A DNA stretch of 55,052 bases from JANQKX01 sp039028695 (GCA_039028695.1 JBCCHN010000024.1:1-55052), one strand, 5' to 3'; numbered from the stretch's first letter, positions 41,242-50,991 are shown. Translations and numbers: made by a program. Notes: generated by a model not told the origin, from the letters alone.

Positions 41242-42369
41242 TTATTGCGTGGCGGCGGAGATGTGCCTCTTGCGGGCCCGCTCCGATGTGGATTTGAGTT
41301 GGCCGCAGGCGGCCAGGATGTCCTCGCCCCGGGTTTCGCGCACGGGCGCGGGGAGGCCGGCTGCATTGATGATGTTGGCGAACTTTTCGATCGCGGGACG
41401 GTCCGAGCATTCGAAGAAGCTGCCCGGCCAGGGATTAAAGGGGATGAGGTTAATTTTGGACGGGATGCCCTCCAGCAGCTTTACCAGGGCCTTGGCGTGG
41501 GCGGGGCTGTCATTGACATCTTTGAGCATCACGTATTCGAAGGTGATGCGCCGGGCGTTGTTGATGCCGGGATAAGTACGGCAGGCTTCCATCAACTGCT
41601 CAAGGGAATACTTGTTGTTGATCGGCATGATACGGGTGCGCAGCTCGTCGGTGGTGGCGTGCAGGGAAACGGCCAGATTCACGCCCAATTCGGCGCCGCA
41701 GCGGTTCATCTGCGGGACCACCCCGGCTGTGGACAGGGTGATTTTTCGCTTGGAGAGGGCGATGCCCTCGTTGTCCATCATGATCTTCAGCGCATGGGCC
41801 ACGTTTTCGTAGTTATAAAGGGGCTCGCCCATGCCCATCATCACCACATTGGTGATCTTGCGATCGATGGAGGAAGCGGGCCATTCCCCCAAATGGTCCC
41901 GGGCCAGCATGACCTGGCCGACAATCTCGGCCGGGGCCAGGTTGCGCACCAGGCGCTGGGTGCCCGTATGGCAAAAGCGGCAGGACAGCGTGCATCCCAC
42001 CTGACTGGAAACGCAGAGGGTGCCCCGGTCGACTTCCGGGATATAGACCGTTTCGGCCTGATTGCCGTCGGCGAAGCTGAGCAGCCACTTAATGGTACCG
42101 TCATGGGATTCGTGCTTCTCAACGACTTCGGGCCGGCCGATGCGATGGGAATCAGCCAATCGGCTGCGAAAGGCCTTGGAGAGCGTGGTCATGGCGGCAA
42201 AATCGGTCTCGCCGCGGTGGTAGACCCAGTGCCAAAGCTGATTGGCCCGAAAGGGCTTTTCCCCAAGCGCCGCCATTTCGGCAATCAACTCCTCGCGGGA
42301 AAGGCCGATCAGGTTCTTGCCGTCGCCAAGATCACTTGGGGGCGCAAAAGCGGCTGCAAATTGACTCAT
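41242..42369 (-). CDS. rlmN: Dual-specificity RNA methyltransferase RlmN
   Basis: 375 residues, radical-SAM. The iron-sulfur cluster cysteines are C126, C130 and C133 (CTLSCRFC). C119 (TLCVSSQVG) and C355 (AACGQL) match the two catalytic cysteines of E. coli RlmN. It methylates C2 of A2503 in 23S rRNA and A37 in some tRNAs. GEPLYN-type MGMGEPLYNY motif is present. A frame of 378 codons on the opposite strand is a shadow of this gene. Confidence 0.95.
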   Translation of the reverse strand: MSQFAAAFAPPSDLGDGKNLIGLSREELIAEMAALGEKPFRANQLWHWVYHRGETDFAAMTTLSKAFRSRLADSHRIGRPEVVEKHESHDGTIKWLLSFADGNQAETVYIPEVDRGTLCVSSQVGCTLSCRFCHTGTQRLVRNLAPAEIVGQVMLARDHLGEWPASSIDRKITNVVMMGMGEPLYNYENVAHALKIMMDNEGIALSKRKITLSTAGVVPQMNRCGAELGVNLAVSLHATTDELRTRIMPINNKYSLEQLMEACRTYPGINNARRITFEYVMLKDVNDSPAHAKALVKLLEGIPSKINLIPFNPWPGSFFECSDRPAIEKFANIINAAGLPAPVRETRGEDILAACGQLKSTSERARKRHISAATQ

Positions 42370-42430
42370 GATCGCCTCTAGATAAGGCGGATTGCGCCCA
42401 AGGGCAAGTTTATCTATCTGCGTGTGAGCC

Positions 42431-42979
42431 TTACTGACAGGCGTCGCCGATGGCGCGGTGGGCCTTGGTGAAGCCGCTCAGGGAATAGGTGTCGACGGTG
42501 CCTGTGCCGCGGCTCGAGGTGCCCTTGACGATCATGCGGCTGCCGCGAATCATGGCTTTCACCAGCTCGCCGTCGGTTTCCTTATCGGCGGCCCAGGCGG
42601 AATCACCCTGGGTGAAGAGCTGCTTTTTCAAGGAGCCGATGGTCACCTCGACGGTGCTGTCGGATTTGAAGTCATAGCCGGCCACGAAGCTGACCTCGTC
42701 ACGGCGGCTTTCGGCAGGCCGATGGGTCACCAAAGCGTAGATATCGCCGCGCCGGGTATAATCACCTTCGTCCTTGATGGGCTGGCTGGCCATGTAACAG
42801 GCCGGGTTGCCGTCTTCGAAAAATTTAAAGGCGCTCCAATCGCCAAAATCGCCCAGGCGTTCGATACCCTGCGCGGAGACGGGCGCAGATAGGAGCAAAG
42901 CCGTCGCCATGAGGGCGGCTAGGGAGGCCAAGGCGCGACTGGCGGAATAGAAAATGCCGAGGATGGATTTGAAGTGCAT
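42431..42979 (-). CDS. Invasion-associated locus B (IalB) family exported protein
   Basis: 182 residues from ATG 42979; the frame opens with TTG at 43018. A signal peptide (ALASLAALMATALLLSAPVSAQ) is likely cut after SAQ or nearby, leaving a ~145-residue periplasmic domain. FGDWSAFKF, AGYDFKSDSTVEVTIG and WAADKETDGELVKAMIRGSRMIVKGTSSRGTGTVDTYSLSGFTKA are characteristic IalB features. IalB helps Bartonella invade erythrocytes; most members in free-living bacteria have unknown roles. It lies 61 bp upstream of rlmN, on the same strand. Confidence 0.85.
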   Translation of the reverse strand: MHFKSILGIFYSASRALASLAALMATALLLSAPVSAQGIERLGDFGDWSAFKFFEDGNPACYMASQPIKDEGDYTRRGDIYALVTHRPAESRRDEVSFVAGYDFKSDSTVEVTIGSLKKQLFTQGDSAWAADKETDGELVKAMIRGSRMIVKGTSSRGTGTVDTYSLSGFTKAHRAIGDACQ

Positions 42980-43187
42980 GATTAAACCGAAAGGTCTCTG
43001 TGATGTGTTGGCGAACAAGAGAGGGTCTTAAGGAGCAACGGGCTGACCCAAAAAAGGCGCATCATAAAGCCACCTCCTTTGGATAAATGGCCGAGCTTGG
43101 GGTTTATGTCAAAGGGGCTCGTTACCGGTACAGACATTTTTACACAGATTGTGGCCGTTTTATGGAATAGCGCTTCGAATGGGCGGG

Positions 43188-43736
43188 TTAGGGGCCCCTT
43201 GGAGTTGTCTTTTTACGCCGGATGATCTGAGCGCCGCTGACATGGGCAGGCAGGGCCTCGGGCGCGGATCGGGGGTTGGTGGGCCGCCGGGCAAAGCGGC
43301 CCTGGGAAATCAGGCGGTCATACATCAAGATCGCCCCGGCGGTGCCCACATTGACACAGAATTTCATGGGGATTTTGACCAGATGATCGCAGCGCGCCAT
43401 GAGGGATTCCGAAAGGCTTCCCCGTTCCGGGCCCAAAACATAGGCTGCCGCCTGAGGATGAAAAAAGCTCGGTAACTCGACAGCCTCCTCGGTGAACTCC
43501 ACACCCACCAAGGCGCAGCCACGGGGCAGCTGAAGGGACAAGGGGTCATCATAGGTATAAAGGGGCAGGTGCCCGGCGGCGGCCGAGGTGTCTGACAATC
43601 CCACCTCCTTGGCATCGAAAGAGGGATTGATGGTGAAAAAGAAACTGGCCCCAAAGGCATGGGCCGAGCGCAGTAAATTACCGAGATTCATAGGTTTTGA
43701 AATGCCCTCGGCTCCAATGGCAAAATATCCTCGCAT
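43188..43736 (-). CDS. SPOUT (TrmH/SpoU) family RNA methyltransferase
   Basis: 182 residues. The knotted SAM site is clear: motif 2 YVLGPERGSLS and motif 3 IPMKFCVNVGTAGAILMYDR. MNLGNLLRSAHAFGA is motif 1. It should 2'-O-methylate an RNA; target unknown. Frame opens at 43763, but homology begins MRGYFAIG at 43736, with AAGAG eight bases before. Basic C-terminal tail ends ARRKK-like. Divergent from the asparaginase gene. Confidence 0.88.
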   Translation of the reverse strand: MRGYFAIGAEGISKPMNLGNLLRSAHAFGASFFFTINPSFDAKEVGLSDTSAAAGHLPLYTYDDPLSLQLPRGCALVGVEFTEEAVELPSFFHPQAAAYVLGPERGSLSESLMARCDHLVKIPMKFCVNVGTAGAILMYDRLISQGRFARRPTNPRSAPEALPAHVSGAQIIRRKKTTPRGP

Positions 43737-43873
43737 CGCGGTTCTCTTCGATTCCTCAGCCAAAAATTACCAGGCCCGAACGGGTGCAAAACCTTGCACA
43801 GGGGCTTGCCGCGAGGCAAGTTGCAATCTTCGATCCTACGGGTCCTTGGACCAATTTGAACGCGGTGACGGTT

Positions 43874-44917
43874 ATGGAGAACGAAAGCCAAAGCAGCCCG
43901 CCGGAGCGCCCGGCCAATCCCTTGCTGGTGGAGGTGACCCGCGGTGATATGGTCGAATCCTGCCATCGGGCTTCGGTGGCCATGTGCGACACCTTGGGGA
44001 ACCTTTTGGTTGCGCAAGGTCAGGTGGGCCGCCCGGTTTATGCCCGATCGGCCATTAAATCCCTTCAAGCCATCGCCCTGGTGGAGAGCGGCGCGGCAGC
44101 GGCCTATGACCTGACCGATGAAGAGCTGGCCATCGCCTGCGCCAGTCATGGCGGCGAGCCCGCCCATGTTGAAACAGTGGGGCGTTGGCTAAAAAAAATC
44201 GGGTGCAGTGAGGAGGACCTGGAATGCGGCGCCCATCTGCCCTATCACGAGCCCTCAATGCTCGCCCTGGTTCAGAGTGGAGAAGAACCGAGCCGCCTTC
44301 ATAACAATTGCTCGGGTAAGCATGCAGGATTTTTGACCCTCGCCCGGCATTTGGATATCGATCCCAAGGGCTACATCAAATTGGAACATCCGGTTCAACA
44401 GCGGATCTTGGGTGTATTGGAGATGATGACCGGGCTCGACCTGGGCGCTGCCCCCAAGGGAATCGACGGCTGCGGCATTCCGGTCATCGGTATTCCACTG
44501 GGTCATATTGCCTTGGCCATGGCCCGTTTTGCCGATCCCTCGGATCAGCCCGAGAGCCGGCAGGCAGCCATTGAACGCCTACGCCAGGCCCAGGCGGCGG
44601 CGCCTTTCATGGTGGCGGGCAGTGAGCGGTATTGCACGCAGGTGATGGAGGTGCTGGGGGAAAGGGCGATTGTGAAAACCGGCGCCGAGGGTTTCTTTTG
44701 CGGCGCCTTGCCAGAGTTCGGTGTGGGCATTGCCATTAAGGTAGATGATGGGGCAACCCGGGCAGCCGAACTCTTGATGACGCGCGCCTTACAGCATTTT
44801 CAAGTCATCGGGCCAGACGAGGCGAAGAAGCTTAGTGGCGTGCTTGAGCCTCAACTTCATAACCGGGCGGGCACCTTGGTGGGCGAGCTTCACATCGCCG
44901 CGGACTGTCCTTTCTAG
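43874..44917 (+). CDS. Asparaginase, Rhizobium etli type (AnsA/DUF1100-like family)
   Basis: 347 residues from ATG 43874; the frame is open to 43697 without homology. Serine-lysine pair S59-x-x-K62 (ARSAIKSL) matches the catalytic pair of R. etli L-asparaginase II, an unusual family unrelated to the E. coli type. HNNCSGKHAGFLTLARHL, KGIDGCGIPVIGIPLG and VKTGAEGFFCGALPE are conserved motifs. No signal peptide, so cytoplasmic. 13 bp before the quinone reductase gene. Confidence 0.88.
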   Translation: MENESQSSPPERPANPLLVEVTRGDMVESCHRASVAMCDTLGNLLVAQGQVGRPVYARSAIKSLQAIALVESGAAAAYDLTDEELAIACASHGGEPAHVETVGRWLKKIGCSEEDLECGAHLPYHEPSMLALVQSGEEPSRLHNNCSGKHAGFLTLARHLDIDPKGYIKLEHPVQQRILGVLEMMTGLDLGAAPKGIDGCGIPVIGIPLGHIALAMARFADPSDQPESRQAAIERLRQAQAAAPFMVAGSERYCTQVMEVLGERAIVKTGAEGFFCGALPEFGVGIAIKVDDGATRAAELLMTRALQHFQVIGPDEAKKLSGVLEPQLHNRAGTLVGELHIAADCPF

Positions 44918-44930
44918 AGGTCGATGAGGG

Positions 44931-45929
44931 ATGCGGGCCGTACTCTGCCAAAACCTGGGGGCGCCTGAAGACTTGGTGATCGCTGACCTGCCGACCCCTG
45001 AGCCGGGACCGGGCGAAGTCTTGATTGAGGTGGCGGCGGCTGGGCTGAATTTTGCCGACTCCCTGATCATCAAGGGAAAATATCAGGAAAAACCCGAACC
45101 CCCTTTCGTGCCGGGCTTTGAGGCCGTGGGCCGGGTTTTGGCCCTGGGGCCGGGTGTCGAGGGATTTCAGGTGGGTGAGCGGGTCATGGCCCTGCCGGAC
45201 TACGGCGCTTTTGCCGAGCAGCTGGCGGTGCGCCACGAGCATGTCTTTAAGCTGCCCGATGGCATGACGGACGAGGTGGCGGCGGGCTTTCCCATCAACT
45301 ATGGCACGGCCCATGGCGCCCTTGCCTGGCACGGGCGTTTGCAGCTCGGCGAGATCCTTTTGGTCCACGGGGCGGCGGGGGGCACCGGTCTGGCGGCGGT
45401 TGAGATCGGCAAGGCCATGGGAGCGACGGTCATTGCCACCGCTGGGGGGTCAGAAAAGTTGGCTCTGGCTCAAGCCCATGGGGCGGATCACCTGATCGAC
45501 TACCGGCAAGAAGATATCCGTGAGCGGGTCAAGGATATTACCGAGGGCCGGGGCGCTGATGTGGTCTTCGACCCCATTGGGGGCGATGTTTTTGAGGCCT
45601 CGCTCAGATCCATCGCTTGGGAAGGGCGCTTGCTGGTCGTCGGGTTCGCCGGTGGGCGGGTGCAGCAAATTCCAGCCAATCACCTGCTGGTCAAAAACGT
45701 GGCGGCGCTGGGGATCTATTGGGGCTCCTATCGCAAAAAGGCACCCCACCGGCTGAAATCGGAATTCGACGACTTGTTCGACTGGTTCCAGGCTGGCGAG
45801 CTGAAGCCTTTTGTGAGCCATAGCCACTCCATCGAGCAAGCGGGCGAAGCCATCCGCTTTCTTTTGGACCGTAAGTCCAAGGGCAAGATGGTTTTGACCA
45901 TGGGGGCAGCGGCCTCGGCGCAACAATGA
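44931..45929 (+). CDS. NADPH:quinone oxidoreductase family protein
   Basis: 332 residues, zinc-free medium-chain dehydrogenase. LNFADSLIIKGKYQEKP and GFEAVGRVLALGPGV belong to the GROES domain, LVHGAAGGTGLAAVEIGKAMGA to the Rossmann fold. Different branch from the quinone reductase at 21191. Substrate unknown. It overlaps the next methyltransferase by ATGA, so the two are translationally coupled, and it lies 13 bp after the asparaginase gene. Confidence 0.9.
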   Translation: MRAVLCQNLGAPEDLVIADLPTPEPGPGEVLIEVAAAGLNFADSLIIKGKYQEKPEPPFVPGFEAVGRVLALGPGVEGFQVGERVMALPDYGAFAEQLAVRHEHVFKLPDGMTDEVAAGFPINYGTAHGALAWHGRLQLGEILLVHGAAGGTGLAAVEIGKAMGATVIATAGGSEKLALAQAHGADHLIDYRQEDIRERVKDITEGRGADVVFDPIGGDVFEASLRSIAWEGRLLVVGFAGGRVQQIPANHLLVKNVAALGIYWGSYRKKAPHRLKSEFDDLFDWFQAGELKPFVSHSHSIEQAGEAIRFLLDRKSKGKMVLTMGAAASAQQ

Positions 45930-47191
45930 CCGATCTGCTGCGGGATCAATACGAGGCTTATCCCTATCCAGCTCGAGATCCAGCGGATGAACGGCGCCGT
46001 TTGATCCTTGGGTCGCCGAGCAATTTGCCCGAAGTTAATCACTATCTCTTTGCCGGGCGCCGTGATTTCGCCCAAGGCTTTCGAGCGCTGGTAGGCGGCG
46101 GCGGCACGGGAGATGCAACCATCATGCTGGCCCAGCAGCTGGCCGATGCCGGCACCGCCGGTCGGGTGACCTATTTGGATTTGTCGACGGCCTCACGCCG
46201 GATTGCCGAAGCAAGGGCTAAGGCTAGAGGGTTGAAAAACATTACATTTTTAACCGGTTCCTTACTTGACCCGCCGCCGGAATGTGAGGGGCCTTTCGAT
46301 TACATCGACTGTTGCGGGGTGTTGCACCACCTGCCGGATCCGCTCGCGGGCCTGACGTCATTGAGGTCCCTGCTGGCTAAGGAAGGCGGTATGGGGCTGA
46401 TGCTCTATGCTCCTTTGGGCCGGCGCGGCGTCTATGAAACCCAGGCACTCCTGCGTCAGATTAAAAAAGGGGACAGTTTAAAAGAGCAAGTTGAGATGAC
46501 ACGCAGGTTGCTTGATCTTTTGCCCGAGAGCAATTGGCTAAAGCGCAATCCCTTCGTCGGCGATCACCAGCGCAGCGACGCCGAATTGGTGGATCTTCTC
46601 TTGCATAGTCAAGACAGGGCTTTTTCCGTGGAAGAGGTCTTTGATCTGGTCGCGGGGGCAGGTTTGACCATCGCGGGCTTTATCGAGCCGGCCCGTTATG
46701 ACCCAGCGACCTATATCAAAGATCCTGTTTTGTGGAAAAAGATGGAGAAGCTGACCTGGCCCCAACAGGCGGCCTTCGCCGAACGCTTGGCGGGGAATAT
46801 AAAGACCCATGTGTTCTATGTGACAACGGCGAAAGAGCGGAGCGTTGCAGATCTTTCCGAGCGCGGTTCCGAAGATTATTGGAACATTGTCCCGCTTTTT
46901 AGACCAATTGAGGATATGGAAAATTTCGGGGTCAGCTTAGCATCTACTTTACGCAAGAGCGGTTTCGTCACTACAAACCTAACAGGATTGAAATTACGTT
47001 TACCCTTACCACGATTGGCTGAATTGATAGTTAGGCATACCGATGGCACACGTTCTCTAGGCAAAATTTTTCAAGAACTGAAGGAAAAGGATTCCGCTTT
47101 AGAGCCGGTCATTTTTCAAAATCAGTTCGCCGAGACCTATCGCGTGCTCAATGGCCTGAATTTTTTGCTGTTAAAGAAGCCAATCTCTTAG
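45926..47191 (+). CDS. Class I SAM-dependent methyltransferase with C-terminal regulatory-like domain
   Basis: 421 residues. N-terminal YEAYPYPARDP, then motif I VGGGGTGDATIMLA, VTYLDLSTASRRIAEARA and DYIDCCGVLHHLPDP. The C-terminal ~100 residues (LPRLAELIVRHTDGTRSLGKIF) form a separate domain, like winged-helix or PqqD-like add-ons in this methylase group. Substrate unknown. From about 46830 to the stop, the DNA is clearly AT-richer (TTA, ATA, AGG codons), unlike the N-terminal half. Confidence 0.82.
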   Translation: MTDLLRDQYEAYPYPARDPADERRRLILGSPSNLPEVNHYLFAGRRDFAQGFRALVGGGGTGDATIMLAQQLADAGTAGRVTYLDLSTASRRIAEARAKARGLKNITFLTGSLLDPPPECEGPFDYIDCCGVLHHLPDPLAGLTSLRSLLAKEGGMGLMLYAPLGRRGVYETQALLRQIKKGDSLKEQVEMTRRLLDLLPESNWLKRNPFVGDHQRSDAELVDLLLHSQDRAFSVEEVFDLVAGAGLTIAGFIEPARYDPATYIKDPVLWKKMEKLTWPQQAAFAERLAGNIKTHVFYVTTAKERSVADLSERGSEDYWNIVPLFRPIEDMENFGVSLASTLRKSGFVTTNLTGLKLRLPLPRLAELIVRHTDGTRSLGKIFQELKEKDSALEPVIFQNQFAETYRVLNGLNFLLLKKPIS

Positions 47192-47289
47192 ACACCTAAG
47201 TCTCATACCGAAAATGCCGAGAAACCAATTTTCTTGGCAGGGTGCCGGTGTGACGGGCTACTGAGATCTTTTTTTATCTTTTCTCCTTA

Positions 47290-47706
47290 CTATTTTTCCG
47301 CCGGCTGGCTACCACCGATGAACTGGGGCAGGCCGTCGGTGATCTCGTAGTAATCGGGTTTATCTTCCACGAAGATGTGGCGCTCCAGCTTGAGGCCGGT
47401 GGGCTGGTCCAAACTGCCCATGTTGAGGCCGATGCGGTCGCTGTCGTCATCCCAAAAGAGGATGGAGCCACAGCGTCGACAGAACCCCCGGCGGGCAAAG
47501 TCCGAGGATTGATACCAGGCCAGCTCCCCCTCACCGATAACGGTGAGGTCCGCCCGGCGCGCGCCGGCGCCAGCGACAAAGTGACCGCTTTGGCGCAGGC
47601 ACATGCCGCAATGACAGGCGTGGGGATCGTCAAGGGGCCCATCGATTTGGTAATGGACCGCCCCGCAGAGGCAGCGGCCGCTGTATTGAGGCGAGGCAGA
47701 GGGCAT
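47290..47706 (-). CDS. GFA (glutathione-dependent formaldehyde-activating) family zinc protein
   Basis: 138 residues of the Gfa/CENP-V fold. Zinc cysteines are visible in GRCLCGAVHY, HACHCGMCLRQSG and GFCRRCGSILFW. FVGEVADLTVIGE-type beta turns follow. Enzymatic GSH-formaldehyde adduct formation is proven only for few members, so the role here is open. It starts 33 bp after the acetoacetyl-CoA synthetase stop, so is likely in its operon. Confidence 0.9.
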   Translation of the reverse strand: MPSASPQYSGRCLCGAVHYQIDGPLDDPHACHCGMCLRQSGHFVAGAGARRADLTVIGEGELAWYQSSDFARRGFCRRCGSILFWDDDSDRIGLNMGSLDQPTGLKLERHIFVEDKPDYYEITDGLPQFIGGSQPAEK

Positions 47707-47739
47707 TGGATGAGACCTTTTTAATGCGCGAGCTTGGGT

Positions 47740-49692
47740 TCAACTGGCCAATTCGGGCAGATCTTTGTAAAGGGCCAGAGCGTCCGGATTGGCCAGAGCT
47801 TCCTTGTTCTTGATGGGCCGGCCATGGACGATATCGCGGACGGCCAGCTCGACGATCTTGCCGCTTTTTGTGCGCGGGATGTCGGCGACCTGAACCACCT
47901 TGGCCGGCACGTGGCGGGGCGTACAGCCGGTGCGGATCTGGCTCTTGATGGTGGCGACTAGATCATCATCCAGTTGATTTCCCTCACGCATTTTCACAAA
48001 GAGGACGACACGTACATCCCCCTCCCAATCCTGTCCGATGACCAGGGACTCTTCTACTTGGGGCAGCCGCTCCACCTGCCGGTAGATTTCCGCGGTGCCG
48101 ATTCGCACGCCCCCCGGATTGAGAGTGGCATCGGAGCGACCATAGATGATGGCCCCACCGTGTTCGGTGATGGAGATGAAATCCCCGTGGTGCCAAATGT
48201 TGGGATAGGTATCGAAGTAAGCACCATGATAGCGGGATCCGTCCGGATCATTCCAAAAGCCGATGGGCATGGAGGGGAAGGGTTTGGTGCAGACCAATTC
48301 GCCTTTTTCGCCAAGCACTGCCTGACCATTCTCGTCGAACACCTCGACTGCCATGGCGAGGCTGCGTGCCTGGATTTCCCCCCGCCAAACAGGCCCGAGC
48401 GGATTACCCCCGAGAAACAAGCCGATAATATCGGTGCCGCCAGCGATAGAAGCCAGGCACACGTCGCTTTTGACTTTTTTGTAGATGGTATCAAATCCTT
48501 CGGGGGCCAGGGGCGAGCCGGTGGAGGCGACGGTGCGTAAGGGGGCTAGGTCGTGGCTGTTGATGGGTGCCAGGCCTGCCTTGCCCAAGGCATCGATGTA
48601 TTTGGCCGAGGTGCCGAAAAGGGTGGCTTTTTCGGCCTCGGCAAAATCGAAGAGGATGTTGCCGTCGGGGAAAAAGGGCGAACCATCATAGAGTAAGAGC
48701 GTGGCGCCGCTGGCCAGACCCGAGACCAGCCAGTTCCACATCATCCAGCCACAGGTGGTGAAATAAAAAACCCGGTCGCCGGGGCGCACGTCACAGATGA
48801 GCTGATGCTCCTTGAGATGTTGGACCAGGGTGCCGCCGATGCCGTGGACAATGCATTTGGGCTTTCCCGTCGTGCCGGAAGAAAACATGATATAGAGAGG
48901 ATCGTTAAAGGCCCGAGCCTCAAATTCGATCTCGCCGGCGGGGCGGTTGGCGATCGCATCGGCCCAGAGGATTCCCTTGTCGATGAGGGAAATGTCCGGC
49001 TTTTGGTGGAGGTAGGGCGTGACAATGACCTGGCGCAGGCTGGGCAGCTCGTCGGCAACGGCAGCCACCCGCTCCACCGAATTAAGGGCCTTGCCGTTGT
49101 AATAGTAGCCGTCGGGGCAAAACAGCACCTTGGGCTCGATTTGGCCAAAGCGATCGAGTACGCCTTGCTTGCCGAAATCTGGCGAGCAGGACGACCAAAC
49201 CCCCCCAATGGCGGCAGTGGCCAGCATGGCGATGATGGTCTCGGGCATATTGGGCATGAAGCCGGCAACCCGATCCCCGGGGGCTACTCCCAGGGCCTTT
49301 AGGACGCCCGCCATTTGGGAGACGCCGTCGTAAAGCGCGCGATGGCTGAGGCGGCGCTGCACCTTATCTTCACCCCAAAAAACCAGCGCATCCCCGTCAT
49401 CCCGACGGCGCAGCAGGTTTTCGGCGAAGTTGATCTGAGCATCGGGGAAGAACTGAGCGCCGGGCATCTTATCCCCGTCGACGAGCACCTTGGTCGGATC
49501 TTTTTGCGCAATCACCCCGCAAAAGCGCCACACGGCCGGCCAGAAATCCTCCATCTTGTCGATCGACCAGGTATAGAGGTCGTCATAGCCCTGGAAGTTC
49601 AAGCCGTGCTCTTGTTTTATAAAGGCCAGAAAGGCCGCGAGACGGGTCTCGGCCATGTGTTGCGGGGAAGGTTGCCACAGGGGCTCGCTCAT
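47740..49692 (-). CDS. aacS: Acetoacetyl-CoA synthetase
   Basis: 650 residues, ANL superfamily. The AMP-binding loop is MFSSGTTGKPKCIVHG; FTTCGWMMWNWLVS, FGTSAKYIDAL, AGGTDIIGLFLG and the C-terminal PRTKSGKIVELAVRD (catalytic lysine) follow. TGKPKCIVHG and the N-terminal DDLYTWSIDKMEDFW match acetoacetate rather than acetate enzymes. It activates acetoacetate for ketone-body or PHB use. GGAGG lies seven bases before ATG 49692. Divergent from the EamA transporter. Confidence 0.94.
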   Translation of the reverse strand: MSEPLWQPSPQHMAETRLAAFLAFIKQEHGLNFQGYDDLYTWSIDKMEDFWPAVWRFCGVIAQKDPTKVLVDGDKMPGAQFFPDAQINFAENLLRRRDDGDALVFWGEDKVQRRLSHRALYDGVSQMAGVLKALGVAPGDRVAGFMPNMPETIIAMLATAAIGGVWSSCSPDFGKQGVLDRFGQIEPKVLFCPDGYYYNGKALNSVERVAAVADELPSLRQVIVTPYLHQKPDISLIDKGILWADAIANRPAGEIEFEARAFNDPLYIMFSSGTTGKPKCIVHGIGGTLVQHLKEHQLICDVRPGDRVFYFTTCGWMMWNWLVSGLASGATLLLYDGSPFFPDGNILFDFAEAEKATLFGTSAKYIDALGKAGLAPINSHDLAPLRTVASTGSPLAPEGFDTIYKKVKSDVCLASIAGGTDIIGLFLGGNPLGPVWRGEIQARSLAMAVEVFDENGQAVLGEKGELVCTKPFPSMPIGFWNDPDGSRYHGAYFDTYPNIWHHGDFISITEHGGAIIYGRSDATLNPGGVRIGTAEIYRQVERLPQVEESLVIGQDWEGDVRVVLFVKMREGNQLDDDLVATIKSQIRTGCTPRHVPAKVVQVADIPRTKSGKIVELAVRDIVHGRPIKNKEALANPDALALYKDLPELAS

Positions 49693-49914
49693 TGGGGGTC
49701 CTCCGACGGGGCGGCCTGCGAGGTCGGCCGCGCAAATGAGATTTCAATCATAGTATGGCGAAGCTTGGAGCCGGCGCCAATAGGGCAAGGCTTGCCTCGC
49801 GGTCTTCTCGCCGAACCCTCATTGAGGCTGTCTATCGCCGGCCGTTTTGCGCAGACCTGCCTTGCGTCCTTGAGGGTGGTGATGGGAAACGGGTAACACT
49901 AGACTGTCGCCCAG

Positions 49915-50880
49915 ATGCCCCGATTTTCGCCCCCATCTCAGCCCCCATCTCAGCCATCGTCGTCGCCGTCCGGGCGAAGAGCTCTGCCCGCCTTTGTGCA
50001 GGGCGCCTTGCTGATGACCACGGCGGCATTTTTTTTCGCGATGATGAATGCGCTGGTGCGCCATGCCGCCAGTGAGCTGGATGCCTTGCAAATTGCGTTT
50101 TTGAGAAACTTTTTTGCTCTGGTTTTTATGCTGCCTTGGCTTTTGCGGGTGGGCCGGGCGGGCTTTCAGACCGAGCGCCTGGGGCTTCACATAGGGCGTT
50201 CGGTGATCGGCCTGACCGCCATGACCCTCTGGTTTGCCGCCGTCACCTTGGTACCCCTGGGTGAGGCGGTGGCCTTAAATTTTACCCTGCCCCTGTTTGT
50301 GACCGCCGGGGCGGCGCTTTTTTTGTCCGAGAAGGTGGGGCCCCGCCGGTGGGCAGCCACGATCATGGGCTTTGTCGGCATGCTGGTGATCCTGCGACCG
50401 GGATTTGCGGAGGTGACCGCGGCCACGTCCCTGCCCATCATCGCCGCGGTTTTCATGGCGGTATCGGTGTTGATTGTAAAAACCCTTTCCCGTACGGAAA
50501 ACCCAAACACCATTGTACTCTACATGAACCTCTTCATGACGCCCTTGTCGCTGGTGCCGGCTCTTTTTGTGTGGCGCTGGCCGTCCTGGGAGGTTTGGGC
50601 GAGCACCGCGCTGCTGGGGCTGTTTGCCATGATCGCCCATATGGCCCTCACAAGGGCCTACGTTAAGGCCGATGCCTCGGCCGTCATGCCCTTCGACTAT
50701 GCCCGACTGCCCTTTGTCGCCGTTTTGGGCTACGTCTTTTTTGATGAGTCCGTGGACATCTGGACTTGGGTCGGGGCTGCCATCATCGCCGGATCGGCCC
50801 TCTATATCGCCCATCGGGAAACCATACGCGGCGCTCAGGCTGCGACGACCCCAGCCAGTAAATCGCCCCAGGCACCGTAA
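49915..50880 (+). CDS. EamA/DMT-family transporter
   Basis: 321 residues, about ten membrane helices in two EamA repeats (~28-160 and ~175-300), after a proline/serine-rich 25-residue N-terminal tail. FVQGALLMTTAAFFFAMMNALVRHA and GEAVALNFTLPLFVTAGAALFLSEKVG are typical. Members export amino acids, metabolites or cell-wall precursors; the substrate cannot be told. Reversed ribosome-site evidence is weak; ATG 49915 keeps the full tail. Confidence 0.88.
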   Translation: MPRFSPPSQPPSQPSSSPSGRRALPAFVQGALLMTTAAFFFAMMNALVRHAASELDALQIAFLRNFFALVFMLPWLLRVGRAGFQTERLGLHIGRSVIGLTAMTLWFAAVTLVPLGEAVALNFTLPLFVTAGAALFLSEKVGPRRWAATIMGFVGMLVILRPGFAEVTAATSLPIIAAVFMAVSVLIVKTLSRTENPNTIVLYMNLFMTPLSLVPALFVWRWPSWEVWASTALLGLFAMIAHMALTRAYVKADASAVMPFDYARLPFVAVLGYVFFDESVDIWTWVGAAIIAGSALYIAHRETIRGAQAATTPASKSPQAP

Positions 50881-50991
50881 AAGGTCTCTCATTGTGGCTC
50901 GCCACGCCATGGCACATTTGATATAGAGCCGACGGCCTGGGGTTCGGCGGAACACGGGCAAAAGATAACGGCAACAGAAAGAGCAAATACC

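Noticed and set aside
41245..42381. 378-codon plus-strand frame
   Set aside because: Antisense to rlmN over its whole length, with glycine/aspartate/histidine-rich translation. Shadow.
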